A stretch of 41,675 bases of DNA from Oligoflexia bacterium (lineage in GTDB: Bacteria > Bdellovibrionota > Bdellovibrionia > JABDDW01): the NCBI GenBank assembly GCA_020847095.1, contig JADLCR010000044.1, forward strand, positions 1-41,675, read 5' to 3'. The position numbers and the translations under genes are program-made. Numbering within the stretch: the first letter of the stretch is position 1; the number at the start of each line of letters is the position of its first letter. Shown piece after piece: positions 7,653 to 16,086 of the stretch. The notes under the pieces were generated by a model. That model did no database searches, was not told the origin of the DNA, and worked only from the letters and a program-made list of their open reading frames with translations.

Positions 7653-9398
7653 ATGGAAAGCACGCAATCAACTCAATGGTACGTTGTGATTAACGGCAAG
7701 GCTGAGGGGCCATTTCTTGAGACCGAGATCATCGAGAGAATCAGAAAAGGTGAGTTAAAGGCTACCGACTTGGTTTTTAAGCAAGGACTTACAAAGTGGG
7801 TGAGTATTGGCGAGTGCCCAGAGTTTGAACGAAGAGGGCCGGAGGCGGTTGCTCACACGGCTGGGACCTTTGAAATTCCCAAAGAGTCCGGTGAAGGTTG
7901 GGTTTTGTTAGTTAAGCATGACATGCCCGAGGGGAAGCATCACTACGTGCAAAGTGGGCCCTTTACCCACGACCAAATAAAAGAAAAACTAGAGCGTGCC
8001 GAAATCAAGTTTGAAGATCATGTCTGGCAAAAAGGGATGACTCATTGGACTTTGATTGGCTCCCTTGATGAATTCAATCGCCGAAGGCCGCATATTGAAA
8101 TTCAGCCCAAACCTCAATTAGGTGAAGCGGGGCCAACCGTGAACACGGCCCCTATGAGTGAACCAATCCCCGAAGTAACACCGAAGCCCATACCCAAAGC
8201 TTTGGAGGCCGAGCCCACGGTGACGTCTTTTGAAATCAAGCCCGAGGCTTCAACTCCACAAGCAAGCCCCCAATCCCCAGTGGCCGAGCCTGAACCGGTT
8301 TTAAGCTTAGCGCACGCTTCTGGGTCGGATGCTCAACCAGAATCACCCCAAGGTTCAAAAATGTCGCAATTAACAAAGAAACAAAGGTTGATTATTGCAA
8401 GCTCGGGAGCCTTACTCGGCATGCTTGTGGTTTATGCCGGATTGCAGACTTATCGAGAGTCTATTCCTAAAGCTCCACCTTTGCCCTCGGCGGAGCGCCA
8501 GACGGCTAGTCAAGAGGTGCCCCAACCACCGCCGCTTCCGCCTGAGCCAGCTGCCGAACCCCCTGTGGTAAAGAGTACCGAAGTTAATCAAGCCCAAGAA
8601 GAGATGGATCGTCAGGCACTAGGTTCGAAAACTCAACAACTGCAACCTGTGGGTAAAGAAGAAATCGAGGTTACCCCTCCCAATAGGATCCAAAAACTTA
8701 GCATCATGCCCCTTAAAGTGAATTCAAAGCGGCCACAGCTTGTATTTGAAACGGACCTTCCAAAAGGATCCAAAATTCAAATTCAGCTCAAGGGCGAGCC
8801 TGGTGAAATATTAAGTAACAAAGCGGTGATTAAGGATTATGAAGTTTTCGTCGAGGAGGGTAAGGTTCCGACGGTTGATCTTAGTCAAGCCAAGCTAAAA
8901 CCGGGAACTTACTCCGTTGTGGCTGAGTCCAGCGGAATGAAAGCTAAGGCGACTTTAAGTCTTCTGACTGGAGATAAAATGACCAAGAAGAAGATCGCCG
9001 AATTCAAAAAGAAAATCGCAAAGGCCGAAGCCGCGGAGAAATCCGCAGTCAGCCATCGCGTCAAGGCTCTGAAGGCTAGTTACGGGCAACTTAAAGATTT
9101 TCAGCTGAAAACAAAGGTCAAAAAGGCTAACAAGGAAACTTGGAAGCGATTTTACAAAAAGTGGAAGTCAGACCTGGACGATCAAGGAAAGAAAAACAAA
9201 AAACTAATGAAAGACTCTAAGACTCAGGCACAGACATTTAAAAGCATCGAAGGATTAAGGTTAAAGCTTTCCAAAATCGGTTCTAAAATGAACAAGACAT
9301 TCACGGGACAACGAGACGTGGCCTCTGAAGTCGATCTTGATCAGTGGGGTCAAGAGTTTGGAGAGTTTCGCAAGGGGTTGGGAAGTCCGAAAAAATAA
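7653..9398 (+). CDS. Membrane protein with two GYF_2 domains, Pro-rich linkers and a Lys-rich tail
   Basis: Two tandem GYF_2 domains sit at about residues 9-58 and 82-140. Each has a W/G-P-F start, a helix ending near an LKA/IKF-D motif, and a KQGLTKWVSIG or QKGMTHWTLIG end. A Pro/Glu-rich linker follows (about 145-235), then one membrane segment at about 246-264. After it come a second Pro-rich stretch with PPPLPPEP (about 291-300), a beta-rich part (about 345-435) and a basic helical C-terminus (about 445-575). GYF domains generally bind proline-rich sequences, so the N-terminal half is expected in the cytoplasm and the beta and Lys-rich parts outside. The substrate is unknown. The gene starts 2 bp after the ChaN-like gene, with GGAG 12-15 bp upstream. 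Its stop lies in the A-tract of the HU terminator. Confidence 0.8.
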   Translation: MESTQSTQWYVVINGKAEGPFLETEIIERIRKGELKATDLVFKQGLTKWVSIGECPEFERRGPEAVAHTAGTFEIPKESGEGWVLLVKHDMPEGKHHYVQSGPFTHDQIKEKLERAEIKFEDHVWQKGMTHWTLIGSLDEFNRRRPHIEIQPKPQLGEAGPTVNTAPMSEPIPEVTPKPIPKALEAEPTVTSFEIKPEASTPQASPQSPVAEPEPVLSLAHASGSDAQPESPQGSKMSQLTKKQRLIIASSGALLGMLVVYAGLQTYRESIPKAPPLPSAERQTASQEVPQPPPLPPEPAAEPPVVKSTEVNQAQEEMDRQALGSKTQQLQPVGKEEIEVTPPNRIQKLSIMPLKVNSKRPQLVFETDLPKGSKIQIQLKGEPGEILSNKAVIKDYEVFVEEGKVPTVDLSQAKLKPGTYSVVAESSGMKAKATLSLLTGDKMTKKKIAEFKKKIAKAEAAEKSAVSHRVKALKASYGQLKDFQLKTKVKKANKETWKRFYKKWKSDLDDQGKKNKKLMKDSKTQAQTFKSIEGLRLKLSKIGSKMNKTFTGQRDVASEVDLDQWGQEFGEFRKGLGSPKK

Positions 9399-9418
9399 AA
9401 GGCCGGTCATCCCGGCCT
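9391..9418 (-). terminator. Rho-independent terminator of the HU gene
   Basis: Read on the minus strand, AGGCCGG pairs with CCGGCCT (stem 9400-9406 with 9412-9418, loop of 5) and is followed by TTTTATTTTT. The U-tract is on the minus-strand side only, so it terminates HU. Its A-tract lies over the stop codon of the plus-strand GYF gene. Confidence 0.85.
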
Positions 9419-9446
9419 CATAATCAGTGATAAACGAGCGCGAAGC

Positions 9447-9719
9447 TTAGTTAACCATGTCTTTGAATTCTTTTCCTGCGCGAAACCGGGGTACTCGGCT
9501 TGCGGGGATCTCAATAGCAGCGCCAGTTTGAGGATTTCGGCCCGTACGAGCTTTTCTTTTTCCTCGGCTGAAGGTTCCAAAGCCCACAAGTTTAACATCG
9601 TCGCCTTTAGCCACCGCTTTTTTGATGAGTTCAATGGTGCAAGCCAAGATGTTTTCTGACTGTGCCTTCGAGAGCTTTGTTTCAGCGGCCAGTTTATCGA
9701 CGAGCTGAGCTTTGTTCAT
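9447..9719 (-). CDS. HU-family nucleoid DNA-binding protein
   Basis: HU proteins are small dimeric histone-like proteins that bend and compact DNA. The 90-residue product starts MNKAQLVDKLAAETKLSKAQ and contains the family signature GFGTFSRGKRKARTGRNPQTG and a C-terminal PRFRAGKEFKDMVN. Length is typical. The ATG at 9719 is chosen over a longer in-frame start at 9794 because GGAGG lies 5-9 bp before it and the extension is not HU-like. The gene is divergent from argS, with 140 bp between the start codons, and is closed by a strong terminator. Whether it is HU-alpha-like, HU-beta-like or IHF-like cannot be told from this sequence alone; the absence of IHF-specific features favours HU. Confidence 0.95.
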   Translation of the reverse strand: MNKAQLVDKLAAETKLSKAQSENILACTIELIKKAVAKGDDVKLVGFGTFSRGKRKARTGRNPQTGAAIEIPASRVPRFRAGKEFKDMVN

Positions 9720-9859
9720 GCCATCCTCCGTACAAAATGTGATGAATTTGTTTCGTTGTGCGAGGCAACCTACCAGTTTTGAGTTTGGAATCAAGTTTTT
9801 TTGATCACTCAGATTTTTTTACGGCAAAAAACAATAAAGTAATCTAAAAATAAGACGAA

Positions 9860-11680
9860 ATGTTGACAAAGTTAAAAACTACCGCCGCCCGCATTTTGCA
9901 CTTGCATCTGGGTGGCGAACTCGCCAAGTACGAAGAGGCGCTTGAGATTCCAAAAGATTTAAGTCTTGGGGATTTGGCGTTTCCTTGTTTTTTATTAGCG
10001 AAGTCACAAAAGAAAGCCCCTCCCGCAATTGCCCTTGAGCTTTCAAACCAGCTCAACTCTTTAAAAGGTACGGAGATTCGAGAGATTCGACCGCAAGGCG
10101 GATACGTCAATTTCATTTTCACTAACGAGTACTGGACCAAAACAGTATTGAGTGAAATTGAGCTGAAAAAGGGACAGGTGGGTGATGCAACTCTGGGGAA
10201 GGGGAAAAAAGTAGTTATCGATTACTCTTCACCCAATGTGGCCAAGCCCATGAGCATTGGGCATCTGCGCTCAACAGTTATCGGGCAGGCCCTTGTCAAT
10301 ATCCATAAGGCCGTAGGGTTTGAGACTATTGGCATTAACTATTTAGGGGATTGGGGCGTTCAGTTTGGAAAACTGGCTTGGGCTCATCTTAATAAGGCCG
10401 AATTAGCTTCAAAAGCAGCTCAACACTCAAAAGTCATCGTGCAAGATGGATTCAGCTCCTCGCTTTGGAGTCAATTGATCGATGATTTGGCCAATAAGCC
10501 CGAGGATTCGTTTGATTATCTTTATGCTCTCTATGTCGTGTTTCATGCCGTGGCCGAACAGGATCTTGATTTGGCCGAAAAAGGCCGAGAATATTTCCTC
10601 AAACTTGAAAAGCGCCATTCGGCCGAAAGCAAAAACGACGCCTTAACGGCCAAAATTGTTTCGACATGGCAAAAATTCGTGGAAATTAGCCTTGTTGAGT
10701 ATGATCGGGTTTATAAACTTTTAAATGTCAAACATGACCTTGTGCGCGGCGAGTCCTATCACGAGAATGACCTCGATGACGTCGTTAAGAGGTTGAAAGA
10801 TCATAAGCTTTTGACTTTAAGCGAAGGGGCGCAAATTGTTGACCTCACGGCATATGACATGCCGCCTTGTTTGATTCAAAAATCCGATGGAGCAACACTC
10901 TATGCAACCCGCGATATTGCTGCTGCCGAAGATCGCGCATTGAAGTTGGGAGCGGACCGGTTGATTTATGTCGTAGGCAGCGAACAAACCCTTCATTTTA
11001 AGCAATTTTTTAAAGTCCTCGAGCTCATGGGTTACCCTTGGGCCAAAGATTGTGTGCATGTTCCCTTTGGCCTTTATCGATTCAAAGAGGGGAAAATGTC
11101 CACGCGCCGAGGAAATGTGATTTTTCTGGAGGATGTTTTGGATCGGGCCATAGAACTTGTGGAGAAGATCATTCAAGAGAAAAATCCAGAGTTGAAAAAT
11201 GCGCGCCAGGTGGCCGAACAAGTCGGCACAGGTGCGGTCGTCTTTCACGATCTGATGAATGATCGGCAAAAAAGTATCGATTTTGATTGGGATCGATTGC
11301 TGGATTTCAACGGCGATACGGGGCCGTACGTACAATACACGTATGCACGACTTAACAGCATTATTTCCAAGTGGGGAAAACCTATTCCAAAAGTGAGTGA
11401 AATTTCAAAACTTGATGAACCGCTTGAAAAGGCGGTTTTGCAGAGTCTTGCTCGCATGCCACAAATGGTATTGGTTTCTTATGAACAGCTTAAACCTAAT
11501 TGGATTGCTCAGTACTTATTGGATCTTTGTAAATGCATTAACGCCTTTTATTACGAACACCGCATTTTGGGTGAGGAAGACTCTGTTCAAAGGTCTAGGA
11601 TTTTGCTCGTTTGGGCCTGCCAGACCGTCATTAAACGAGGTCTTGAGCTTTTAGGGATGCCAGCGCCTCAGTCAATGTAG
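9860..11680 (+). CDS. argS: Arginyl-tRNA synthetase
   Basis: ArgS is a class I aminoacyl-tRNA synthetase that charges tRNA(Arg). In 606 residues the N-terminal additional domain (1-110) is followed by DYSSPNVAKPMSIGHLRST (HIGH-type motif SIGH at 132-135), NYLGDWGVQFGKL, and the KMSKS-type motif GKMSTRRGN near 410-418. It ends in an ALAS-type alpha-helical anticodon domain that starts around DFNGDTGPYVQYTYARLNSI and closes with LELLGMPAPQSM. The length is slightly above the usual 550-590. Start ATG at 9860 lacks a strong ribosome-binding site. It is divergent from HU and is probably transcribed with the downstream TPR gene (69-bp gap). Confidence 0.97.
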   Translation: MLTKLKTTAARILHLHLGGELAKYEEALEIPKDLSLGDLAFPCFLLAKSQKKAPPAIALELSNQLNSLKGTEIREIRPQGGYVNFIFTNEYWTKTVLSEIELKKGQVGDATLGKGKKVVIDYSSPNVAKPMSIGHLRSTVIGQALVNIHKAVGFETIGINYLGDWGVQFGKLAWAHLNKAELASKAAQHSKVIVQDGFSSSLWSQLIDDLANKPEDSFDYLYALYVVFHAVAEQDLDLAEKGREYFLKLEKRHSAESKNDALTAKIVSTWQKFVEISLVEYDRVYKLLNVKHDLVRGESYHENDLDDVVKRLKDHKLLTLSEGAQIVDLTAYDMPPCLIQKSDGATLYATRDIAAAEDRALKLGADRLIYVVGSEQTLHFKQFFKVLELMGYPWAKDCVHVPFGLYRFKEGKMSTRRGNVIFLEDVLDRAIELVEKIIQEKNPELKNARQVAEQVGTGAVVFHDLMNDRQKSIDFDWDRLLDFNGDTGPYVQYTYARLNSIISKWGKPIPKVSEISKLDEPLEKAVLQSLARMPQMVLVSYEQLKPNWIAQYLLDLCKCINAFYYEHRILGEEDSVQRSRILLVWACQTVIKRGLELLGMPAPQSM

Positions 11681-11749
11681 ACATTTGTCGCGTCAAATTC
11701 CATCGCCCGTCTACCGATCTAAATAATTGAAAACACAGGAGCAAACCGA

Positions 11750-12430
11750 GTGCACACTCGCGTTGTCGTGATTTGGAGTAGCATGCTTCTCACCCTATGG
11801 GTGGGAGTCTTTGGATTTTTCAATCACTATTTTAGTGGTGTTGAATTCGAACGCGCACGCGTAGCGAAACTTACCAATCAAGTGCAAGCTGGCGAGCGAG
11901 ATCTTGCGCGGTTAGCGCTCAAGTTCTCAGAATTTCAAGATGCCATGGTCGCAGCGGGCCTTCGCATTGACGAGACAACAACTTTTCAAGAGCCACGTCG
12001 CTTGCTGGCGTCTGTTGTTGCCGAACCGCGACTTAAAAAAATACTCTTGCCTGAGCGTGGCGAAGCGTTGCTGATAAAAGGGCGCAACATGTTTTTGGCC
12101 GGTGACTACGTTCGCGCCTCTGAAATTTTAGAGGATTTTGTTGAAAAGTATCCCGGGCATCCGCAATTGCCCGTTGGAGCTTATTTACTTCAGGAATCGT
12201 ATTACCTTTCGGATCATAAAGAACGCGCCGTGCACATGATTGACTATGTCATTAGTCACTTTCCAGAAACGGAACTATCCGCATACAGTTTATTACGCCT
12301 GGGAAATATTTTCGAAAGAGAAAGTCGGGTCGAAGAGGCCGCCGAAATTTATGAAACCATCAGAACAAACTTTCCGAATACAAAAGCAAAGGCTATGGCT
12401 TCAGGTCGAATCAGGGAGTTGGATTTATGA
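11750..12430 (+). CDS. YbgF/CpoB-like envelope TPR protein
   Basis: The 226-residue product has an N-terminal hydrophobic segment (about residues 7-25), a short coiled coil (about 30-70, FERARVAKLTNQVQAGERDLARLALKF-type heptads) and C-terminal tetratricopeptide repeats (about 105-220). The repeats read FLAGDYVRASEILEDFVEKYPGHP and later RVEEAAEIYETIRTNFPNTKA. A coiled coil followed by TPRs resembles YbgF/CpoB, which links Tol-Pal to peptidoglycan synthesis, but no tol or pal genes are visible here, so the name is only structural. GTG at 11750 is used with AGGAG 10-14 bp upstream. It overlaps the FecR-type gene by 4 bp (ATGA), so the two are translationally coupled. Confidence 0.78.
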   Translation: MHTRVVVIWSSMLLTLWVGVFGFFNHYFSGVEFERARVAKLTNQVQAGERDLARLALKFSEFQDAMVAAGLRIDETTTFQEPRRLLASVVAEPRLKKILLPERGEALLIKGRNMFLAGDYVRASEILEDFVEKYPGHPQLPVGAYLLQESYYLSDHKERAVHMIDYVISHFPETELSAYSLLRLGNIFERESRVEEAAEIYETIRTNFPNTKAKAMASGRIRELDL

Positions 12431-13248
12431 TCCAATCTTTGAAAATCTGGAGCCTTCGATTTCTTCGAATATTTGTGTTCGTTCTAACTTTTACCACCGA
12501 CGTCAAAGTGCGTGCTGATATTTTTGTTCAAAGCATTTATGGCAATGTCGAAGTCAGCGCGGATAACGGGACTTATGCCGGTGAAAAATTAAAAAAAAAG
12601 TCACCGCTCCTAGAGCCAGCCACTTTTGAAACGCGCCCTGGAGGGCTCCTTAAGGTTCAAGTTAATTCGATTTACTTAGGTCTCAATCAGAATTCGCTTC
12701 TTGATGTCGATCGTTCGGCCACTTGGAGCATGTACTGGGGAGAGGTGCTTATTAAAACCTCTCACGGGCTACGAATAAAAACGCCCTCAGCTGATGTGAA
12801 AACCGATCAAGCGGAATTTATTTTAATTGTGGAAAAGCGTCGGACCAAGGTGCTTGTTGTAAGCGGTGAGGTGGCTCTGCTGGACCGGTCTAGCTCTCAA
12901 ACCTTAAGACTGATGCCTGGCGCAAGCGCCTGGATAGGGGGCTTGTTGGTTTCAGGACGTCGTGAGAACAGCTCAATTCTTGTAGCACCCTTCGAGGATG
13001 TTCTCGATGCGCTAGCGATGCTTGGTCCATACACCCAAGAGGAATTAGTAGGAAAGCGAGATAGCTTTTTGCCCATTTGGAAACTGGCGGTTAAGTCCAT
13101 CTCTGAGGGGTATCAAAAAGAAGTTGAACGCGATATTGCTCAATTAAAAATCTATCAAGAAAAGGACTTTGTTCGTCGCACCGAGAATATAAAAGAAGAT
13201 CGTGAGATAAAGCGATTATTTAGAGCGAAGGCCCTCGGTTTGCCGTAG
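12427..13248 (+). CDS. Secreted FecR-domain protein
   Basis: A signal peptide (hydrophobic FLRIFVFVLTFTTDVKV, cleavage likely after RA at about 31) is followed by a beta-rich region with the FecR-type pattern: SADNGTYAGEKLKKKSPLLEPATFETRPGGLLKVQVNS, then a beta-helix-like stretch (GEVLIKTSHGLRIKTPSADVKTD) and VLVVSGEVALLD. The C-terminal 80 residues are helical and charged. FecR domains outside iron signalling are common in periplasmic or surface proteins, and no sigma factor or TonB receptor is adjacent, so iron signalling is not implied. Its start overlaps the upstream TPR gene by 4 bp. Its C-terminal coding end overlaps the convergent OppA-like gene by 29 bp. Confidence 0.78.
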   Translation: MIQSLKIWSLRFLRIFVFVLTFTTDVKVRADIFVQSIYGNVEVSADNGTYAGEKLKKKSPLLEPATFETRPGGLLKVQVNSIYLGLNQNSLLDVDRSATWSMYWGEVLIKTSHGLRIKTPSADVKTDQAEFILIVEKRRTKVLVVSGEVALLDRSSSQTLRLMPGASAWIGGLLVSGRRENSSILVAPFEDVLDALAMLGPYTQEELVGKRDSFLPIWKLAVKSISEGYQKEVERDIAQLKIYQEKDFVRRTENIKEDREIKRLFRAKALGLP

Positions 13249-14758
13249 AAAAATCGATAATTCCCATAGGGGTGATCTTCAAACCTTGCCATTCAGAGCG
13301 AATCAAAAAACTTTGAATATATTGATAAATGGGAATGATGATCGCGTGTGCTTTCAAGATTTGTTCTGCTTGATCAATCAGAGCATCTCTATTCTTGCTG
13401 GGCAAAGCTTCTTCGATCTTCTGAACCAAGCGATCATACTCCAAATCAGAAAACCCCGTGTAATTGTTTGGATTGTCGCTGGTAAAAACCTGCAAATGGC
13501 TAATGGGATCGGGTACGGGCGCTAGCCATGCAAATCTAAAAAATCCAGGAGCATCTTTTGAAAGCTGGCTTAAATACGCCTTCCATTCTTTTGAAGTAAT
13601 TCGAAGTTTAAGTCCCAATGCATTTTGAATTTGCTTTTGAATGACGGTGAGAATCAAGGTGTTCTTTTCTTGGCTATCTGTCACAATTTCCAAAAAGTCT
13701 TCTTCAACCTTAAAACGACTCTTAAGATTTTGAGCTTCTTTAAGTTGAGGTAATGGGGCTTTCGCTTTCTTTGATCGCTTTAAAGCATACGGAACCCAAG
13801 CATCTGTGGGGATAATCGGATCTTGAAAAATTTTTTCTATTTCAGTTCGATCAATACTCAGGCCAATTGATTTTCTTAAGGCCAGTTGGTCAAAGGGAGG
13901 CTTTGAGATATTGAAACCTAAATAATAAGTGGCCAAAAACGGACGTGTGAAGAGCTCTTGACTGTTTTTAAATTTACCAAAGTGCGATGACGGAACCCTT
14001 TCTAAAACATCGAGTTCCTTTTTTTCAAAAAGGGCCACCGCGGTTCCCGGTTGGGGAACCACCACAAATTCTACTCCTTGTTGAGCTTTGGGATTTAGTC
14101 CACTAGGCCGGAGCATGACGGATTTTGCTGACACGGACTCAAGGGCAAAACTTCCCGTGACAGGCGCACCAAGTTTGATCGAGCCCGGTTCTCTCATCGG
14201 GTAAGCAAATGGCAAGGCCATGTAGTGTAAGAATAAAGTTGACGGTCGAGTCAGTGAAATCACTAACTTATTTTGAGACGGCGCGGAAACTTGGATTTTC
14301 TGGCGCTCACATTTGCCTTGTTTAAAGCAAGAGCCTCCTTCAATAAGGCTTACAAGGGGCATCGAAAGCTTTGAAATCACCTCGGGCTTTAATGCGTGAA
14401 TAATTGCGGATTCAAATTGCGACGCTAAAACGGGATGTCCATCGCTCCAATAACTTTCTTTGAGTTGAAAAGTGATCGTTCTTCGATCCTTCGACCAATT
14501 CCAAGATTTGGCGAGGTTCGGTTGAGGTTTCAGATTTTCGTCGTATTTGGTAAGACCTTGACCCGTATTCATGAGGATCCTCACCGAGGCGAAATCTTCC
14601 GCAGTCGTCGGGTCGAGGGACTTAATTTCGACCCCAATATTGACTCTCAATGGGGGTATGAAATCGCCGATTTTGGGCGCATTTTCGGCAGCGGAAATTG
14701 TAAAGATCACTGAGCTAGATAGTATGAAGTTAAACAGGTGTGGAAAAATTTTCATCAT
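13220..14758 (-). CDS. OppA-like periplasmic solute-binding protein (SBP family 5), orphan
   Basis: The 512-residue product has a signal peptide (FNFILSSSVIFTISAAENA) and the family 5 extracellular solute-binding fold of oligopeptide transporters: IKSLDPTTAEDFASVRILMNTGQGLTKYD, PNLAKSWNWSKDRRTITFQLKESYWSDGHPV, and TYYLGFNISKPPFDQLALRKSIGLSIDR. The C-terminal part (FTSDNPNNYTGFSDLEYDRLV) is also typical. It should bind peptides or a related ligand for an Opp/Dpp-type ABC importer. No permease or ATPase genes lie next to it, so its transporter, if any, is elsewhere. ATG-ATG at 14758/14755 is preceded by GGGA. Its end overlaps the FecR gene by 29 bp tail-to-tail. Confidence 0.92.
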   Translation of the reverse strand: MMKIFPHLFNFILSSSVIFTISAAENAPKIGDFIPPLRVNIGVEIKSLDPTTAEDFASVRILMNTGQGLTKYDENLKPQPNLAKSWNWSKDRRTITFQLKESYWSDGHPVLASQFESAIIHALKPEVISKLSMPLVSLIEGGSCFKQGKCERQKIQVSAPSQNKLVISLTRPSTLFLHYMALPFAYPMREPGSIKLGAPVTGSFALESVSAKSVMLRPSGLNPKAQQGVEFVVVPQPGTAVALFEKKELDVLERVPSSHFGKFKNSQELFTRPFLATYYLGFNISKPPFDQLALRKSIGLSIDRTEIEKIFQDPIIPTDAWVPYALKRSKKAKAPLPQLKEAQNLKSRFKVEEDFLEIVTDSQEKNTLILTVIQKQIQNALGLKLRITSKEWKAYLSQLSKDAPGFFRFAWLAPVPDPISHLQVFTSDNPNNYTGFSDLEYDRLVQKIEEALPSKNRDALIDQAEQILKAHAIIIPIYQYIQSFLIRSEWQGLKITPMGIIDFSTANRGPSL

Positions 14759-14811
14759 TGATTCCCATTGTACATTTCCGTCTTTTCAATTCCAAAATAA
14801 TAAGGTGTCTG

Positions 14812-14827
14812 TGGCACGCGCCATGCT
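14812..14827 (+). promoter_or_regulatory. Possible sigma54 (-24/-12) promoter before the outer-membrane-protein gene
   Basis: TGGCACGCGCCATGCT matches the consensus TGGCACG-N4-TTGCW except for A instead of the first T of TTGC. The GG and GC elements have the canonical spacing. The predicted start would be near 14838, only about 5 bp before the ATG at 14843, which leaves no room for a ribosome-binding site and weakens the call. Confidence 0.3.
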
Positions 14828-14842
14828 GTAAGTTGCCTCGGA

Positions 14843-16084
14843 ATGAATCAAATAAAGCGCAGTATTATTATGACCTTAATCTCGGTTGTCGCCTCGGTAG
14901 GCCGAGCTGAGATGGAGAGTACGACGGTCCTTCCACAAGGGGTCTGGAGTCCGGAGATCAACATTGGAATGGTCTCTGGTCTTGAAGATCGTTTTAATTC
15001 AAACGGATTAGTTGAAAGCGCGACAGCTAAGTACCACATTGATTTATCGGGTTCTCGCATTGGAAGACTTTATCCCGAAGTTAAAACTCTAGTGAGTGCA
15101 CTTAATACGGTTTCGCCCGGCCTCGGCGATGCTTTGACACGCGGCGGATTAGATTTCGAAGCGTCACCATTTATTCAATATTTTGGCCCGTCGCTTAGTT
15201 ATGGTCTTTCAAAGAATATCTCAATTGGTTTTGGCGTGCCTGTGTTTGCCGTTCAAAATGACGTTCGCATCGCGGTCAAGGGACCATCTAATCTCAACTC
15301 TGCCGCCGGTTTGGTGAATCAAATTGACCCAGAACTTGATGAGGCCTTTCGAAAAGTAACTGAAATGGCAGCGGCTGTTGATGAAGCCGTTCAACAACTC
15401 CTTGTGTCTCGTGGGTACCAGCGGGTGCGAAATCTCAAATACTCCGCGCTTGGCGATGTTCAAGTGTCGGGGGTTTTCGCTTACTACCACCGACCCCAAT
15501 GGAGATTGGCGATTCGCCCATTTGTGATCTTGCCAACGGGACGCGCTGATGACCCCGACGACTTAGTGGATATAGCCACTGGAGGGCAAACTGCTGTCGG
15601 GGTTTACTCAATTCACGATTACATTCCTCACCGCAAATGGACGATTTCCACAAGCATTGGCTATCAAGTTCCTTTGCCCGATCGTTCGGATGTGAGAGTT
15701 CCCATCGATAATCAGGATGTTTTGCCCGCTGCAAACCGAAAAGAAACGGTCGAGAGACAACTGGGTAATACCATTTTCTTAGAGGCTGGCGTTAAACACG
15801 AAATTAACAAGGAATTTGCACTGACCGGATACTACGGATTTACGCAGAAAGACCCCGATCGGTTTTCAGGCGAACACGATTGGAACTATTCCTTGTTATC
15901 AAGGGATACAGGCTCAGAAGCGCATTCCGTTAAAGGGTCAGTGGAGTTCAGCACAATCAATTGGTTTAGAGAAAAGATTTATGATTTTCCGTTTATCGTT
16001 GGTTACAGTTTTTCAACAAACTTAATGGCCAAAAATACTCCTGTGGCAACAATCAATCAGCTTTATATGAGGTTGTTTTTCTAA
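14843..16084 (+). CDS. Outer-membrane beta-barrel protein, unknown function
   Basis: The 413-residue product has a signal peptide (IMTLISVVASVGRA, likely cut after residue 22). It ends in a terminal aromatic residue (...QLYMRLFF) as do many outer-membrane barrels. Aromatic and Gly-rich alternating segments read as beta strands: FIQYFGPSLSYGLSKNISIGFGVPVF, HRPQWRLAIRPFVILPTG, WTISTSIGYQVPLPD, and FALTGYYGFTQKDPDRFSG. A region of about 50 residues near 150-190 (LDEAFRKVTEMAAAVDEAVQQLL) is helical and probably a plug or extracellular insertion. I do not recognise the family; a substrate-specific transporter is possible. It is followed 2 bp later by the 986-residue lipoprotein gene, so the two likely work together. 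Confidence 0.75.
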   Translation: MNQIKRSIIMTLISVVASVGRAEMESTTVLPQGVWSPEINIGMVSGLEDRFNSNGLVESATAKYHIDLSGSRIGRLYPEVKTLVSALNTVSPGLGDALTRGGLDFEASPFIQYFGPSLSYGLSKNISIGFGVPVFAVQNDVRIAVKGPSNLNSAAGLVNQIDPELDEAFRKVTEMAAAVDEAVQQLLVSRGYQRVRNLKYSALGDVQVSGVFAYYHRPQWRLAIRPFVILPTGRADDPDDLVDIATGGQTAVGVYSIHDYIPHRKWTISTSIGYQVPLPDRSDVRVPIDNQDVLPAANRKETVERQLGNTIFLEAGVKHEINKEFALTGYYGFTQKDPDRFSGEHDWNYSLLSRDTGSEAHSVKGSVEFSTINWFREKIYDFPFIVGYSFSTNLMAKNTPVATINQLYMRLFF

Positions 16085-16086
16085 CT

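Noticed and set aside
9720-9859. Promoters in the divergent HU-argS gap
   Set aside because: Candidates (TTGATT-16-TAGGTT for HU; TTTACG-16-TAATCT for argS) match too few positions to call with confidence.
10817-11335. Minus-strand ORF of 172 codons inside argS
   Set aside because: It is antisense to the well-conserved ArgS catalytic core and resembles no family; it is a shadow of the real gene.
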